A model generated the notes under the pieces. The model made no database searches. It worked only from the letters and a program-made list of their open reading frames with translations, and had not been told where the DNA came from. Below, in pieces: positions 22,644 to 33,686 of a DNA stretch of 64,000 bases. Numbering within the stretch: the stretch's first letter is position 1; every line of letters begins with the position of its first letter. Source of the DNA: Byssothecium circinans (lineage: Eukaryota > Ascomycota > Dothideomycetes > Pleosporales > Massarinaceae); the NCBI GenBank assembly GCA_010015675.1, contig ML976982.1, forward strand, positions 551,157 through 615,156. The letters are read 5' to 3'. The translations under genes were made by a program, and so were the position numbers.

Positions 22644-25145
22644 GTTGGCGGTGGGAACGGCGACTGTGGTTACCGGTGGTCTGCGACTCGAGTAGTGGAA
22701 CTGGTCATTCCTCGCCAACGCAGCGTTGCGAGCTCCAGAAAAGACAGAAGCGAAAGCGAAGAAGCAAAGGAAAGACTGTACAAACGCCGACAAAAGGCTG
22801 AAATGGCGTTCGCGCGATGCGATGCGACGGGTTATAGGGGCTGAAGGAGTGGATGAACGTGTCTCCGGGAGAGGAACCCAGGCTTGCTCCTGTTGGTGCG
22901 ACCAGGTTTGTTATATCACATCACCCCGAGCGCAGCGGATAGGAAATGTTCTGGAAAGGCCGTGGAAGAAGCTAAATCGAGGTTTGTTCGCATGCCTGCT
23001 CGAGCCCCTCCGCTGAACCCAATGTTCAGGCGAGGCTGGGGTGTGGACTAGGGGGGTTCACTGGGGGGCAGCGCGCCGAGTCCTAGCGCGTTTGATGGTC
23101 GCAGGGACTCTGAAGAGCGTGAGAGGGAGAGCACGACGCGCCGTCTGACGGGCCAAAGGCCAACACACAGTAGATGAATATGGCTCTACGGATATGCATC
23201 TGCGAGTATATCCGCCATGCTGTTGGAAGGCACAGCGGCAGCGAGCGCGGACCACCGCCAAGCAACGAGGCAACGGGCGCGCTCTCTCGCTGGCCCTGGA
23301 CTCCTAGAGACTGATACGCGTGCTCTCAAGTCTCACCAATGGCCGCTGCACGACTGCGCATTCGCAACACAGCTGGCGCTACGAGGATTGCTGCAAGGGG
23401 TTTGGGGCTTGCCGTTGGTTCCTGGCGGGCTGGAGAATAATGAATAATGACGCCTCGCCCTCTCAAGTGCTCCAACGGAGAGGACGCCAAAGTCAGCTAG
23501 CTGTCCTGAGTCGTGACGGCTGATCCCCGTGCCAGGTCTGACAAGGACAAGAGGGTGAGGCCCTCACCCTCCCGCACGCACAGTCCAGCCGGTCGTTCGC
23601 CATACCCGGCCGTTGCTGTTGACGGCGCTCAACGAGCCCAGGGTCTGCGCTTTGGTGGTGGCAAGCGGCGATTTGTGCCATGCCAGCCAGTTCACCTAGT
23701 TCACGATGGTCCTTTGTGCTGCTGATGAGCTGTTGATACCGGCGGCTGCGAAACCAGATGGAGCTGCACCGCCGTGGGTCATTATTGCTGACAGTGAGCG
23801 CGCACAGTCCGTCTGCATGGTGCCGAGACTAGCAGCGAATATCGATGCCTTAATAACTCCATTCCATTCGCAAGAAGAAGGCAATTCTGGCTGTGGTAGG
23901 GGAGCGACTCGCTCGTATTCTAAAGCGAGATTGTGGCCATCGCACCAGCCGAAGCTGGCAGCTCCCAAGAGAAGGTGAACGTTGGGGACGCGTAGGTAGC
24001 GCGACTTCTGACCTGGTGATAGGGACTAGGGATCCTCTGACAGTGAAGTGAATGAAAATGTCGTCACGAAGGTCTGGACTGGAGCGGACGAAACCAGAGG
24101 CGTCAACACGATCTGCTGCCTGCAAGGTCGAGGGGGGCCTGAATTTCAGACTCGGCGCTTGTGCACGCATGAGGCAGGACGGGAGAACACAAGTTGATGC
24201 GTCGACACCGGCCTTTCGTCGGCATCATTGACCCGCGGAGGGTTTCGTTATCGCCGCTCGCTGCTCATATCTCGTGCCAATTGGATGTCGGGTTTTCAAG
24301 GTTGCTCCGGCGGCTTGTCTGTCACGTGATGGCGCGCTTTCCAAGGTTCTTCCCCGCTACCGCCGCATCAACCCTCAACCTCATCTCTCGATCATGATAT
24401 AGGTATCCTATTAATACCAGTGGGAATTTTTCATACCGACCCTCCGACCTCCCGACGGATCTGAAGTCAGGCCCGCAGTCCCGGCACCTTCCCCGGTGAC
24501 AGGGATGAATTCGAAAAAGACTTGTGCAGCGCGGTGGTGAAGGAAAGAGTCAGTTCTAACTTCTGCACGCTCTTTCTTCTTGATCCTATCGGCTTTGTCG
24601 GCCATTTTCTCCATGGCTTTAACCTCCCTCTCGATTCAATATCTATGCGGGCAGGGACCCGGCACCCACCACGTCGGCTAGTTGGGCTTGTCCCAGTCAC
24701 CAACTATGATCTTGAAGCGATCGAGCATATCCGTTGCCTTACGTAAAGAGCCCATGACTGCGGTATTCCCGTCATCCGTTCCATCATTTATAAAGCCATT
24801 GCGCGAAATGTGTGTTCTTAATTGGGTACGATTAATAGCTACAATTCCGCCATCCTCTCCGAAGTCGTTGCCAGACTCATTCCACTTTGGATTGTTTGCC
24901 AACATTGAAGTCTTACGCGTCTGCGGCACAGTTTTAGCTCTCTCTCTCTCTGGCTGTCTTCTAGACGACAGCTAGCGATGGCAAGGAAGATGGCATGTCT
25001 TTGCCTGAACTCCTTGCGTTTTCCCAAGCTTCAATAGCTCGCCTTGAGAGTACCTCTCCTGCCCATTGTCAATCCCCAGTGTACCTTGTCGCATTAGGTA
25101 CCTTCACCGATCACCTCAGTCATTTTACTTTCACCAGCATTTACC
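22644..25145. other. 2.5-kb stretch without a supported gene
   Basis: Upstream region of the C2H2 regulator (minus) and of the LysM-WSC pseudogene (plus). It contains a (CT)7 tract at about 24938-24951. Open frames are short and unrecognised on both strands. Likely regulatory DNA for the divergent pair. Confidence 0.4.
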
Positions 25146-25830
25146 ATGAAGATCTCCTTCTTACTCTCTCTTGTTGCGATCACTCACCATGTTACATCCA
25201 CCGGCTCTCCGACACTTTATTAGGATCCATCCACCGCCGCGGACTGCGTCGAGTGGTACAACAACAGCAGTGACAATGAATCATGTACAGCAGTGCGCAG
25301 CTTGTTCGGAATCAGTCCAGAGGAATTCCACAAGTGGAATCCATCCGTTGGTCTCGACTACAAACCATGGGACTATCAATCATACTACATTGTCACCCGG
25401 GGAAAGTTGAACCAGACTGCACTATCGACCACTCTAACCACCGCAATTGCGACCACAACCGCGAGCATAGCCACACCAGGGCCGTCTCCTACCGCTTGGT
25501 CTTCCATGGGCTGCTACGTCGAGGACATCAAGTTGCCCATTCTTGGGCAGAATATGAATCCGACTGGCGCCACGGCCTTGTCTATTTCGAAATAAAGAAT
25601 AGCTGCTATCTCCGGGCTTACGGCTTCGCGGGTGTGCAGCAGGGTCACCAGTGCTGGTGCGGCTCCTACGTTGGTGGTGAATGGGCAGAGGACCAGGGGA
25701 CTGCAATACTCCCTATACCGGCGACCTAAATACGTCTTGTGGTGGGAAGGGATTCGTGAATGTTTTCAAGGCTCAGGAGGACCGGGGGACACTTCCAGTA
25801 TCGGAATCAGCACGACGAGTAGCAGTAGCG
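25146..25830 (+). pseudogene. Secreted LysM-WSC protein gene, decayed
   Basis: The ATG at 25146 opens a signal peptide (MKISFLLSLVAITHHVTS). An in-frame TAG at 25221-25223 follows, then a LysM domain (SCTAVRSLFGISPEEFHKWN ... SYYIV), a Thr-rich linker, and the start of a WSC domain (MGCYVEDI). The frame closes at 25595. The WSC domain continues in a second frame (SCYLRAYGFAGVQQGHQCWC then GSYVGGEWAEDQ) and a third (GDCNTPYTGDLNT then CGGKGFVNVF), so at least two frameshifts are needed. LysM binds chitin oligomers and WSC binds cell-wall glycans, so the parent was probably a secreted or wall protein. The TAG could come from CAG by C-to-T change. Confidence 0.85.
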
Positions 25831-26005
25831 TTCAAATTGGCTTTGCTAGCAAGACTTAGGGATTGGAACCTGCCCAAGTGAACTTCGTTTGGGTACTCGT
25901 CCATTTTTGACTGCGCCCCTACCGAACTTACAGTAGGGGCCTCTGGTAGAATTAAGTCAACAGATGGTGTATTTGCAGGAGATGAAAATTGCCTGAGTGC
26001 TGTTT

Positions 26006-26363
26006 CTAAGGTACAGGTCGACAGCTACAGTTTTCATACCTCATGCGTTGTGGTGCCTTGGTTCGGGATTCTTGGCAGGTCTGGAGCACTGCTGGCACTG
26101 GCGTGGACGAGAGAAGATATGGGGGCTGGTCTTGCGTTGTAGGAAAGGCTGGTTCTGCGCCTGACTTGGATCTTGACGGTGCGTGGCTCAACGGTCAATT
26201 CCCATATCTGAATACGAAGCTCAGCCGGGAGCCGAGGGAATGGGTTAAAGGTGGTAATGCTGCCGAATCTAAGGTATGCCGAGGTTTTTTGCTGTGGAGC
26301 TGAAATTATCATCGGTGCTTGCGACTTCACCAGTGCAGCGAGGACGCGGTAAAATAGTCTCAC
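26006..26363 (-). pseudogene. 2EXR-domain protein remnant
   Basis: On the minus strand, FNPFPRLPAELRIQIWELT followed by PRTVKIQ is the start of a 2EXR domain, a common fungal domain of unknown function. The family's next block, roughly STPVPAVLQTCQESR, is present but in another frame (about 26040-26190). The sequence then stops shortly after, where the family normally continues for 100 or more residues. I read this as a frameshifted, truncated gene. A short intron is possible but would not explain the missing C-terminus. Confidence 0.6.
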
Positions 26364-26928
26364 CGCTTGATGTGCCGCCGCTGAGTGTTACCGTGGACTC
26401 CCACTGCCCAGTTAAGCCGAGGTTGACTTTCTCAAAGACATGCCGATATACACGTGTATTGGGGAAGGTGCGGGGTGTTAGGACGTAGGACGCAACGTGA
26501 GAGAGGATTTGAAAGCTGAATACCACCATTAATTAGCGCGGTCACTGAGGCGTGGCAGGATGAAGACGAGAACCGTTAGTCGTGGGTTACATTCTTGTAT
26601 GTATCACCTTCTCTCCAGCAGGGCTACAGTCCACTAACACTTTTTACTTCGGCAGTTTTCAACAACGCTGAATCAAGATCAGATGGCAGAAATTGTTTTG
26701 CGCAGTTGGCGTGGCGATTTTAAAAGGTGGTGAAGATTACAGTTTCTTCACCTCATTAGTAATCACTCACGTGAGCGCGCGCTAGTGCTCCGTTGAGTTC
26801 GTACATTCTGTGTTTCACCCTCGGCCTTCACTATCTTGGCAGTCCTTGTCCTACGCGTTCGCGTCGCACCTCCAGAAAACGACACTCACCTTCACGTTGA
26901 CCAAGTTTGCCTTCATCACGCTGCAACT
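26364..26928. other. Intergenic, divergent
   Basis: No gene supported. Separates the 2EXR remnant (minus) from the SUMO/CHORD-like gene (plus). Confidence 0.35.
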
Positions 26929-27918
26929 ATGCCTTCTCAGCTGCCGGGCGCGTGGCCGACATCTCTCGAGGACAACGGCGTCGAATGCGTAGACCTCACT
27001 GGAGACTCCCCACCACCGCGATCGCAAGCGCGTCATCGACCTCGGCTACAGCAAACCCCAACCTACGTCAAAAGAGAGCCCCAAAACATGACTTCAGCCG
27101 AAATGAGCGACCACAACTCGGCACACTCCGGACGATCCGAAGCTATTGGGCCTGCCATCCATCCGGATCAGCTCCGCCAGATAATTGCAACAAGTGATCC
27201 TACTCAAGTCCAAAACGTCTTACTGAATCTTTGCAAGATGTCACCTGCGCTGGCAGGAGCCATCGCTCGCGGTCTTGCCCCTCACTCGACATATGCTCGG
27301 AGTCTCATCAGCAAGGCACCTACAGTCAAGCAAGAACCGGGACGCTCAGATAACCCCAAATTTCATCCTTCTCCCGAGGTCGAAAAAGGCTTGTATGCGT
27401 CCAATCCAAGATCAAATCTAGCAATGAGGCGGGCACCGGATACTGGTCCTCTGCTCTCAGATTCGGATGCTGACAGCGAGGATGAGGAAGAGTTCGATCT
27501 GTGGAAGGGCCGGCGTTTTGCAGGTAAGGACTCGTCTCGGGCTTCTTCCGAGCGTGTTGCATCAAAAACCTGGGGTGCGAGTGTTGCAGGACCTAGCCAA
27601 CCTCGCATCAAGTCAGAGCGGCCGGATTCCACGCGAACCGCTCTCAAAGATCTCGATTCATATACGTTTGGTCGCATCACCAACGTCAGCAAGAAATGCA
27701 AGATCTGCCAATGTGTATTCGACGGAATCTCCAGTGACTTTGACTGTGTCTCTCATCCAGGCCGCAAGCTTGTACAGACAGGCGCCGAGGGTGAACGCGT
27801 GGTTATCTACAGCTGCTGCGGAAGCTTGATTGACGCGCGAGGCTGCCAACAAGGTCCGCATGAGGAGGTCTCGAATACTATGGATCTCCCCCTGCATAAG
27901 AGGCGCAGGCTTTCTTGA
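26929..27918 (+). CDS. Nuclear-type protein with SUMO motifs and CHORD-like Cys/His cluster
   Basis: Intronless, 329 residues from the ATG at 26929. Near the N-terminus, VECVDLTGD (18-26) fits a SUMO-interacting motif. Three sites fit the sumoylation consensus: VKRE (47-50), VKQE (133-136) and IKSE (227-230). A Ser/Asp/Glu run (SDSDADSEDEEEFD) lies near 177-190. The C-terminal 75 residues carry Cys257, Cys260, Cys262, Cys273 and His276 (in CVSHPG), Cys296-Cys297 (YSCCG), Cys306 and His311 (GCQQGPH). That order recalls the C-terminal part of the CHORD zinc module. The basic tail KRRRLS looks like a nuclear signal. Function is unknown; a SUMO-regulated chromatin or transcription role is inference only. 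The frame is open upstream, but this ATG gives the most natural start. Confidence 0.8.
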   Translation: MPSQLPGAWPTSLEDNGVECVDLTGDSPPPRSQARHRPRLQQTPTYVKREPQNMTSAEMSDHNSAHSGRSEAIGPAIHPDQLRQIIATSDPTQVQNVLLNLCKMSPALAGAIARGLAPHSTYARSLISKAPTVKQEPGRSDNPKFHPSPEVEKGLYASNPRSNLAMRRAPDTGPLLSDSDADSEDEEEFDLWKGRRFAGKDSSRASSERVASKTWGASVAGPSQPRIKSERPDSTRTALKDLDSYTFGRITNVSKKCKICQCVFDGISSDFDCVSHPGRKLVQTGAEGERVVIYSCCGSLIDARGCQQGPHEEVSNTMDLPLHKRRRLS

Positions 27919-28756
27919 GAATCCGGATTCGTATTACCTTGTGTAGCTCTAAGCATGCAAAGCTTCGGATACTGTCGCATGTCTTGGCATACCTACGATC
28001 CACAACAAAGCAAGGGCGGAGCAAACCAACACGCGAGAAGAAAATATTCCTGAGAACTTTCCGGCTTTCTGCGTTCGGAGCCCTTGGAGAGGTCTCGGCG
28101 CGCTGGCATACTTTGATCGTATCTTGGATAATTATAGCTTCGGTATATGAGCGTTTGATTTGCCTCTTTTGGGCGGCGCGTACTGTGGTATTGTTACCCG
28201 CGTCGCAAACAGAGTAAGTCGCTGATCACCATGCTTCACATTCAAACATCTAACAACGTGGTCGGTGCGACATAGAAGTTCTTCCCAGGGATGAAGGTGA
28301 AGGGCTCGGTCGGCGCTTCTATGGATAAATTCTAGATCGTCCCCACTTGACGGAGTACGAGCATTTCCCACTTACGGAATTCTCAAAGACTTTTATCGTC
28401 TAATTCAATCTCATTTAATTAATTCTTTTTTTGTTTTAGTCTCTCGGTCCTCTTGGAGTCAGCAACTTCCTCTGCTTTTACTTTGCTCCTGCTCTCACCG
28501 TCCTTTGCAGCTTCTCATTCCGCTACCCCTTCCACAAGCCGAGTGATACCTCCTACGGGGACTCGCACCTTCCACCTTCACTAAGCCGAGGAAGCGAGCC
28601 GTTTGCCGTATTTTCACCCTCACTGGAAAAATCACTTGACCTGATTTTCCCTTAGTCGACGCCCTACGCCCGCACCTATAAAAATAGCCCACACTCCTCG
28701 AACAACGAAACTCTCACAGGACAACTCCTACTGAAAATATACGACAAGAAACTACA
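27919..28756. other. Intergenic
   Basis: No gene supported. Contains the promoter of the next gene. Confidence 0.4.
28677..28684 (+). promoter_or_regulatory. TATA box of the secreted-protein gene
   Basis: TATAAAAA 73-80 bases before the start codon, an unusually clear TATA box for this window. Confidence 0.6.
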
Positions 28757-29435
28757 ATGAAGCTCACCACCTTCCTCTTCCTCGCTAGCACGGCCGTCTC
28801 AGCCGTCTTCGCTGCCCCATCACCTCAAGGCTACAAGACGGTACCCAAGACCAAAGCCGCTGCTGATGGCCTCTATTATCTCCGTGTCAACGCGTGGGTC
28901 TTTCCTTTCCATCTCCTATTCTCTCATACCAATGCTAACCACCGCTCAAAGTCCTCAAGAACCTTACCACAACCGCCATGTCGTCATCCTCCCGACATCC
29001 CAAAACCTAGGCCTGGAGAACTTCACCGTCCACCCCGACACTCCACCCATCCTCTTCGCGCCCATCAAGCTCACCTCGGGAAACTTCGCTCTCCGCGCCC
29101 AATTTTCCGGCAACGACGCCGAGACCGCGTTCATCGCCGCCTTGCTTCCGACGTCGGGATCCGGAGACGTCGCCCTCATGATTGTCTATGCGCCGGAGCC
29201 CACGCAAGAGTCGATAAAAAATGAGCCGGATGCTTGCCCAGAGGGCTTCACGTGTATAGCTGATCAGTGGACTGTTGGGGCGAGTCTGGGGTTCGCGGGG
29301 AAGGGCGGGAGCGGGACGTTTGAGGCGGTCAAGTTGGCGCCGGAGGGGTGGCAGACGCTTTGGAGGACGGATGGCGAGGAGACTGTTTATCACTCTATTA
29401 CCTTGGATGTGGTGGCGAATAGTGGAAAGTATTAG
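28757..29435 (+). CDS. Small secreted protein, unknown function
   Basis: Exon 1 is 28757-28893, the intron 28894-28951 (GTGGGT...CAAAG, 58 nt, with GCTAAC branch site), and exon 2 is 28952-29435; 206 residues. A strong signal peptide (MKLTTFLFLASTAVSAVFAA) is followed by PSPQGYKTVPKTK. The mature protein looks like a beta-rich domain (NRHVVILPTS, ALMIVYAPEP) with one cysteine pair (CPEGFTC). I do not recognise the family. The strong TATA box suggests regulated expression. Secreted wall or environment-facing protein is the most that can be said. Confidence 0.82.
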
Positions 29436-30465
29436 GTGGAGGGTGGTGTGACGCGTGAGAGCTTGATGGCGGCATAAGAATGGTGGCATGAGTGGATTGA
29501 CACGGCGGCAAGGGATCACCGATGGAGGCTTGAAGTTTTCGAGCTTCCTTCACGGTATGAGACCTAAGGGCCGAATGACTTCTACATACAGATACAGCAA
29601 TGCATCTAAGACGTAAGGATGTGTTAAGATCTATTCGTGAATGCTGATTTCCCGTAGTGAATCTTTTGTTGATATGGTGGTGAAGCGTACATGCCGTCCC
29701 GCCACCAACATCGTATCCCAATCGACCCCCTTTTGAACTGCGCGTTCTTATAAAGCTAACGTTAATGGGCTGTTTGTCATCACCTCAATAAATCCACCAG
29801 ATCATCCTGACCTCATTCGAATCAAGAATTGTCTCGTTCATATCGCAAGCCCGGAAATCAATATGCCTTCGCTACGGATATGTGTATCATACCTTGTCGG
29901 CATCATTTCCAATGGTTCTGTCGCAACCCTGTGGTAACAGCCATATGCATGACACGCGAGCCACTTATGGTGTCGGTGCTTACTAAATCAAAAGCGTGGG
30001 AAAATAATGGCCTAGGACTACAGATCGCATGTCTTGGAGTTGCACCGCATGATGCATATCCACGTTTGCGGACACCATTGGTTGGATACTGTCAGTTCGT
30101 GCAGATAATGAACCAGACAAAGAACCTATTCTTGCTCCTCATTTTTGACTCAACAACATCCAGAAAGCACTAATCTTCCATCAAAACTAAGCTCTTGACT
30201 CTGCCTGATTTAACTAGGTACCTAGCCTCTACTTAGACCCTCGTCCTTGTGCCCCACCACGACCAGCACTTTCAAACTTCAGCCGCGGGGCCGGGAAAGG
30301 ATGACAACGGTGAAGACGGAAGGAATTTGTGAGCCTTCCTTTCCCCCTTATATGAGATTGCTTAGCTTATAGTTGATAGATATTGAAGCAGCCTCACGGG
30401 AGGAACCCCCTGCCAATATCGCAGACAAAGAAACTCAAGTCTGCGAAGAGAGTCCCGCGGAAAGA
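29436..30465. other. Intergenic
   Basis: No gene supported. The 30300-30465 part may belong to the next gene's 5' end: an ATG at 30301 is in the same frame as that gene but meets a TAG at 30370-30372. Confidence 0.4.
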
Positions 30466-31031
30466 ATGCCAATTCAACCTTCGGCAACGTCCGCAGCTTC
30501 GTTCTGTACCAAATCAGGACGCGTCGGACCTACGACCCCCGCTAGACCAACCTACTGGCAAAAATTCCCGGGTTTCGAGCCAAAGGTAGACGCAAGCTTC
30601 CTCGAGCAATTCAACAAGCTTGCCATACACGAAGGCTGGACCAAGAAGGAGAAAATGCGCCGCCGCAATGAGGCCATCGAAGAAGAATTCAATTATCTTC
30701 AGGGTACCGACATCGGAAAGCTCGAGAGGTGGCAGGACCTTTGCTGCATTGTTGGAATCGAAGACGTGCCTGACACTATTTCGAAATGCAAGAAGGTCAG
30801 TCACTCGACGAAATGGAAGAGTGCGTGGGTTTTAACTTCTGCTAGGTGCTCAGTTCAGGAAAAGTCATGGTCAATCTCACGAACTTGATTGACCATATGC
30901 GTTTGGGAACCCCACTCATCAAGTTCAGAAACTTCGGAGCGTTCAGAAGCTACACCCTCAAGCATAGGTTCCCGAAGAGCTTGGCTAAGAAAGAGGGGTT
31001 CATCAATGTGCTTCTCAGACATGTGGCATAG
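30466..31031 (+). CDS. Conserved fungal hypothetical protein
   Basis: Exons 30466-30795 and 30846-31031 with a 50-nt intron (GTCAGT...CTAG). The first in-frame ATG is at 30466; the open frame extends 93 bases further upstream without an ATG, so a 5' exon may be missing. From 30466 the product is 171 residues. The visible pattern FNKLAIHEGWTKKEKMRRRN, then DIGKLERWQDLCCIVGI, TISKCKK, and a second-exon block with LKHRFPKSLAKKEG matches a small helical family I have seen in many filamentous ascomycetes without a known role. No signal peptide or membrane span. Confidence 0.7.
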
Positions 31032-31347
31032 GTTTGTGGCACACAGTTCCCTTCTGAAGTTCTGATGGCGTCGAAGACACTCTGGGTTGTTGCTTCGCTA
31101 ATTTGGTCGATTGATCATTCAGTTGGATGCTAAAGGAGTCCTTTGGTTCCAAACCATGCTTGTAGCCGAAAAGTCATCGTGGCAATTGTCACAGGCAGTC
31201 AATATTGCTCACTGTTGATGAAGATACGAATAGCATTTCGCAGAAGACAATTCTTCGCTCGCGACACGGAAGCAATAAGCCCTTACCGGTACGACTGGAA
31301 CCTGACCACGTATCTCTCATCCGTCCCAATCCGCTGCAGCAAGGGTC
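31032..31347. other. Intergenic between convergent genes
   Basis: Nothing recognisable. Confidence 0.4.
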
Positions 31348-32325
31348 TTACACCTTAGACGCTATCTTAATATCTTTGAAAGCGTCAGCCCAATCAGGCT
31401 TCCCGAATGGCCACCCAACGAGCCCAATATTAAACTCCTGACTTCCCTCAAGCTCCTCAGCTCGAGCCTTAAGCTCGTCAACATCCCAATTCGCCCATAA
31501 AAACTTCCCCTTCAAGAAGCGAGCCTCGGCACTAGCAAGCCAAACCATGAAACTGGCCGGTAGAGAAGCTATTCCAAAGTCAGCAACGTACCACACCTCA
31601 GCTAAAGCTTTCAATGACTCACGATGATCCTGGAATCCAAAAGACTCGACGCCTTTAACAGCTTTGTTCATATCTGTGTCCACGACCCCAGGTTGTATGT
31701 GGAAGACGCTCATATCCGGGTTTGCAACCCCAAAGCAATCCCACAGACGATAGATTGCTGTCTTGGTAATATTGTACGCCGAAATGGTGGATCCGAGGGT
31801 GAGATGCATGCCCGCCGAATTAACGTCGACAACAACTGCATCCTTGGCTGCATGACGGAGAAATGCCTGCGCTACAAACAAAGCTCCCGCGATGGTCTGG
31901 TTCACGCACTCCATGAATTTTTCGGGGTCAACGTCTCCCACGCCTTCTGTTGGGCCGACCATGGCGGCGTTGCTGATCACGACGTCGACTTTGCCTGTGC
32001 CGATAAAGTTGGCGAAGGCTGCGTCTACTTGGGCTTTGTTCGTGATGTCGGTGGAAGCTGTGAACACGTCGACGGTGGGGAACTTTTCGTTAATGGAGGC
32101 TTTGGTGTCGAGAAGGGGTTGCTCCCTGCGGCCGAGGAGCGCGATGCGAGATGCGCCTGCTTCGGCGAAGTGATGGGCGGTAGCCGCACCAATGCCGGTT
32201 CCACCGCCAGTGATAACGATGGTTTTACCCTTGGCGGAGAGCTCAGGGCGGCTGGGAGAGATGGAGGGGTAGGTGTTGTCGTGCCAGAGCTTTGTTGGAG
32301 CCGGAAAAGGTGCCTTGGTTGACAT
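31348..32325 (-). CDS. Short-chain dehydrogenase/reductase
   Basis: NAD(P)-dependent oxidoreductase of the classical SDR fold, 325 residues from the ATG at 32325 (a start at 32415 would add a 30-residue Ser/Thr/Tyr-rich tail that looks like leader). Cofactor motif TGGGTGIG is at 39-46, the NAA-type motif at 119-121, and the catalytic residues are Ser170, Tyr184 and Lys188 (SAYNITK). The N-terminal block WHDNTYPSISPSRPELSAKG is typical of a fungal subfamily of unknown substrate. The C-terminus (KGKFLWANWDVDEL) also fits that group. Neighbours to the right are a Zn2Cys6 regulator and a FAD oxidase, so a role in a small catabolic or secondary-metabolic cluster is possible. Confidence 0.92.
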   Translation of the reverse strand: MSTKAPFPAPTKLWHDNTYPSISPSRPELSAKGKTIVITGGGTGIGAATAHHFAEAGASRIALLGRREQPLLDTKASINEKFPTVDVFTASTDITNKAQVDAAFANFIGTGKVDVVISNAAMVGPTEGVGDVDPEKFMECVNQTIAGALFVAQAFLRHAAKDAVVVDVNSAGMHLTLGSTISAYNITKTAIYRLWDCFGVANPDMSVFHIQPGVVDTDMNKAVKGVESFGFQDHRESLKALAEVWYVADFGIASLPASFMVWLASAEARFLKGKFLWANWDVDELKARAEELEGSQEFNIGLVGWPFGKPDWADAFKDIKIASKV

Positions 32326-33686
32326 GGTGAGGTTTTGAACGGAAGTCTTTGACGATTTGGTTTGGTAGGGGTAAGAAGGTGTGTAAGTTTTTGAAGTGAG
32401 GTTCTTAGTTAACACTGCCCACCTTTATACTACCAAGATTAATCGTTCAGGCGTTTTTGGTCCATATTTCTAACCCACCACCGGACCTGTGCAATTTGCG
32501 AATGTAGGAACACATACGACAGTAGTACATGTGAGCTTAAACGCGTCTGTACCATCAAAAAAGTGAGCCAGAAGCGGAATCGGATTATTTCCCAGAAAGC
32601 AATCATAATGTTACAAATCATGCATTCATGTGCTTCCTATTAGTGTACGGTGGGTTTTTTCTTGGCAATTACAATTTGTCCCGGCCGGCTACAATTTAGG
32701 GTCGGTAACGCCACGGCGCTTACGAGATTTATTTTGAAGCGCTCTCCAAATGATCAGTCCATGCAACTTCCACCATCCAAGTATTTTTTTTCAAAACTAC
32801 AATACTCTCCCTCGCGCTCTTTTTGTACTAGATTGCATCACTCTAGCACCAAAGATCGGCACTTTCCTCAACAAGCAGATGGGAGGCCAATTCACCGTCC
32901 CTATTTTGGTTTGCCCCTTCAAGGCTTCCGTTCAAAAGTTTCATCAACTACTCCTTTCTCTTTTACAACCCATTTCGGACGCTTAATCCAAGTCCCCACC
33001 AGGGGAAAATGCATCGCTTACTCTTGCCCAGGTCGCCGTGAAAGGCGTCAAATAGTAGGCACTCCAGTTCGTCGGCGCTGGCTGCCTGTGCCGCAGTTTA
33101 AGCTTCTTTTCATCTTTCGGGGCGTAAGGCTTTATGTTGAGCGTGAGCTGCTTCAAAGGTTTTGGGCGGGTGCCATTGTATGGATGCTGAGCAAAGGTAA
33201 AACCTTAGGAAACTCGACATGTGTAGTCACGTCGTTATGTCTGTTGCTGTATTTTCTGTCGCCTGGTAAAGCTCGCTGTAGCCCAGGTGGTACCATGGTA
33301 GCCTAATAGGTACCCACACCGGGCGAGGGATGTAATACCCGACCGATCGCTTGCCCGCTGAGGTAAGCGAGCCGCCTCACCACCAATTTAGTGACGGTTT
33401 GTTACTACAGCATGAGAAAAACGAATCTGTGTACATTTTATATGCCTCTTTAAAGCCTAAAATTAACATTTCATTGCCTATCTTACTTCCTGTACATAAG
33501 AAAACCCTCGTTGTGTAAGAATTTGTACAGGCGCGGTGCAGCTCAAAGGTCGCTTACGAATTATTTTAACCCCTGGTGCCGCTGACAAATGCCACAATCC
33601 TTCCCGATGTCATCTTCCAACCTTGGAAATTCAAGGTTACCAGCGCTCAAAATCATGACTTTTCAATCCACTCCGGATACTTCAAA
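32326..33686. other. Intergenic, divergent promoters
   Basis: Separates the SDR (minus) from the Zn2Cys6 factor (plus). Around 33490-33530 a 14-base match (33501-33514) to the transposon's 3' flank is framed by the inverted pair CCTGTACA/TGTACAGG. TACCATGGTA is at 33291-33300. A 218-codon open frame at 32650-33306 has no recognisable content. Confidence 0.4.

Noticed and set aside
23850..24170. 106-codon minus-strand frame
   Set aside because: No recognisable motif, and overlapped by equally long frames on the other strand.
32650..33306. 218-codon plus-strand frame in the SDR/regulator gap
   Set aside because: No motif, no start context and no splice partner; composition looks like non-coding DNA.
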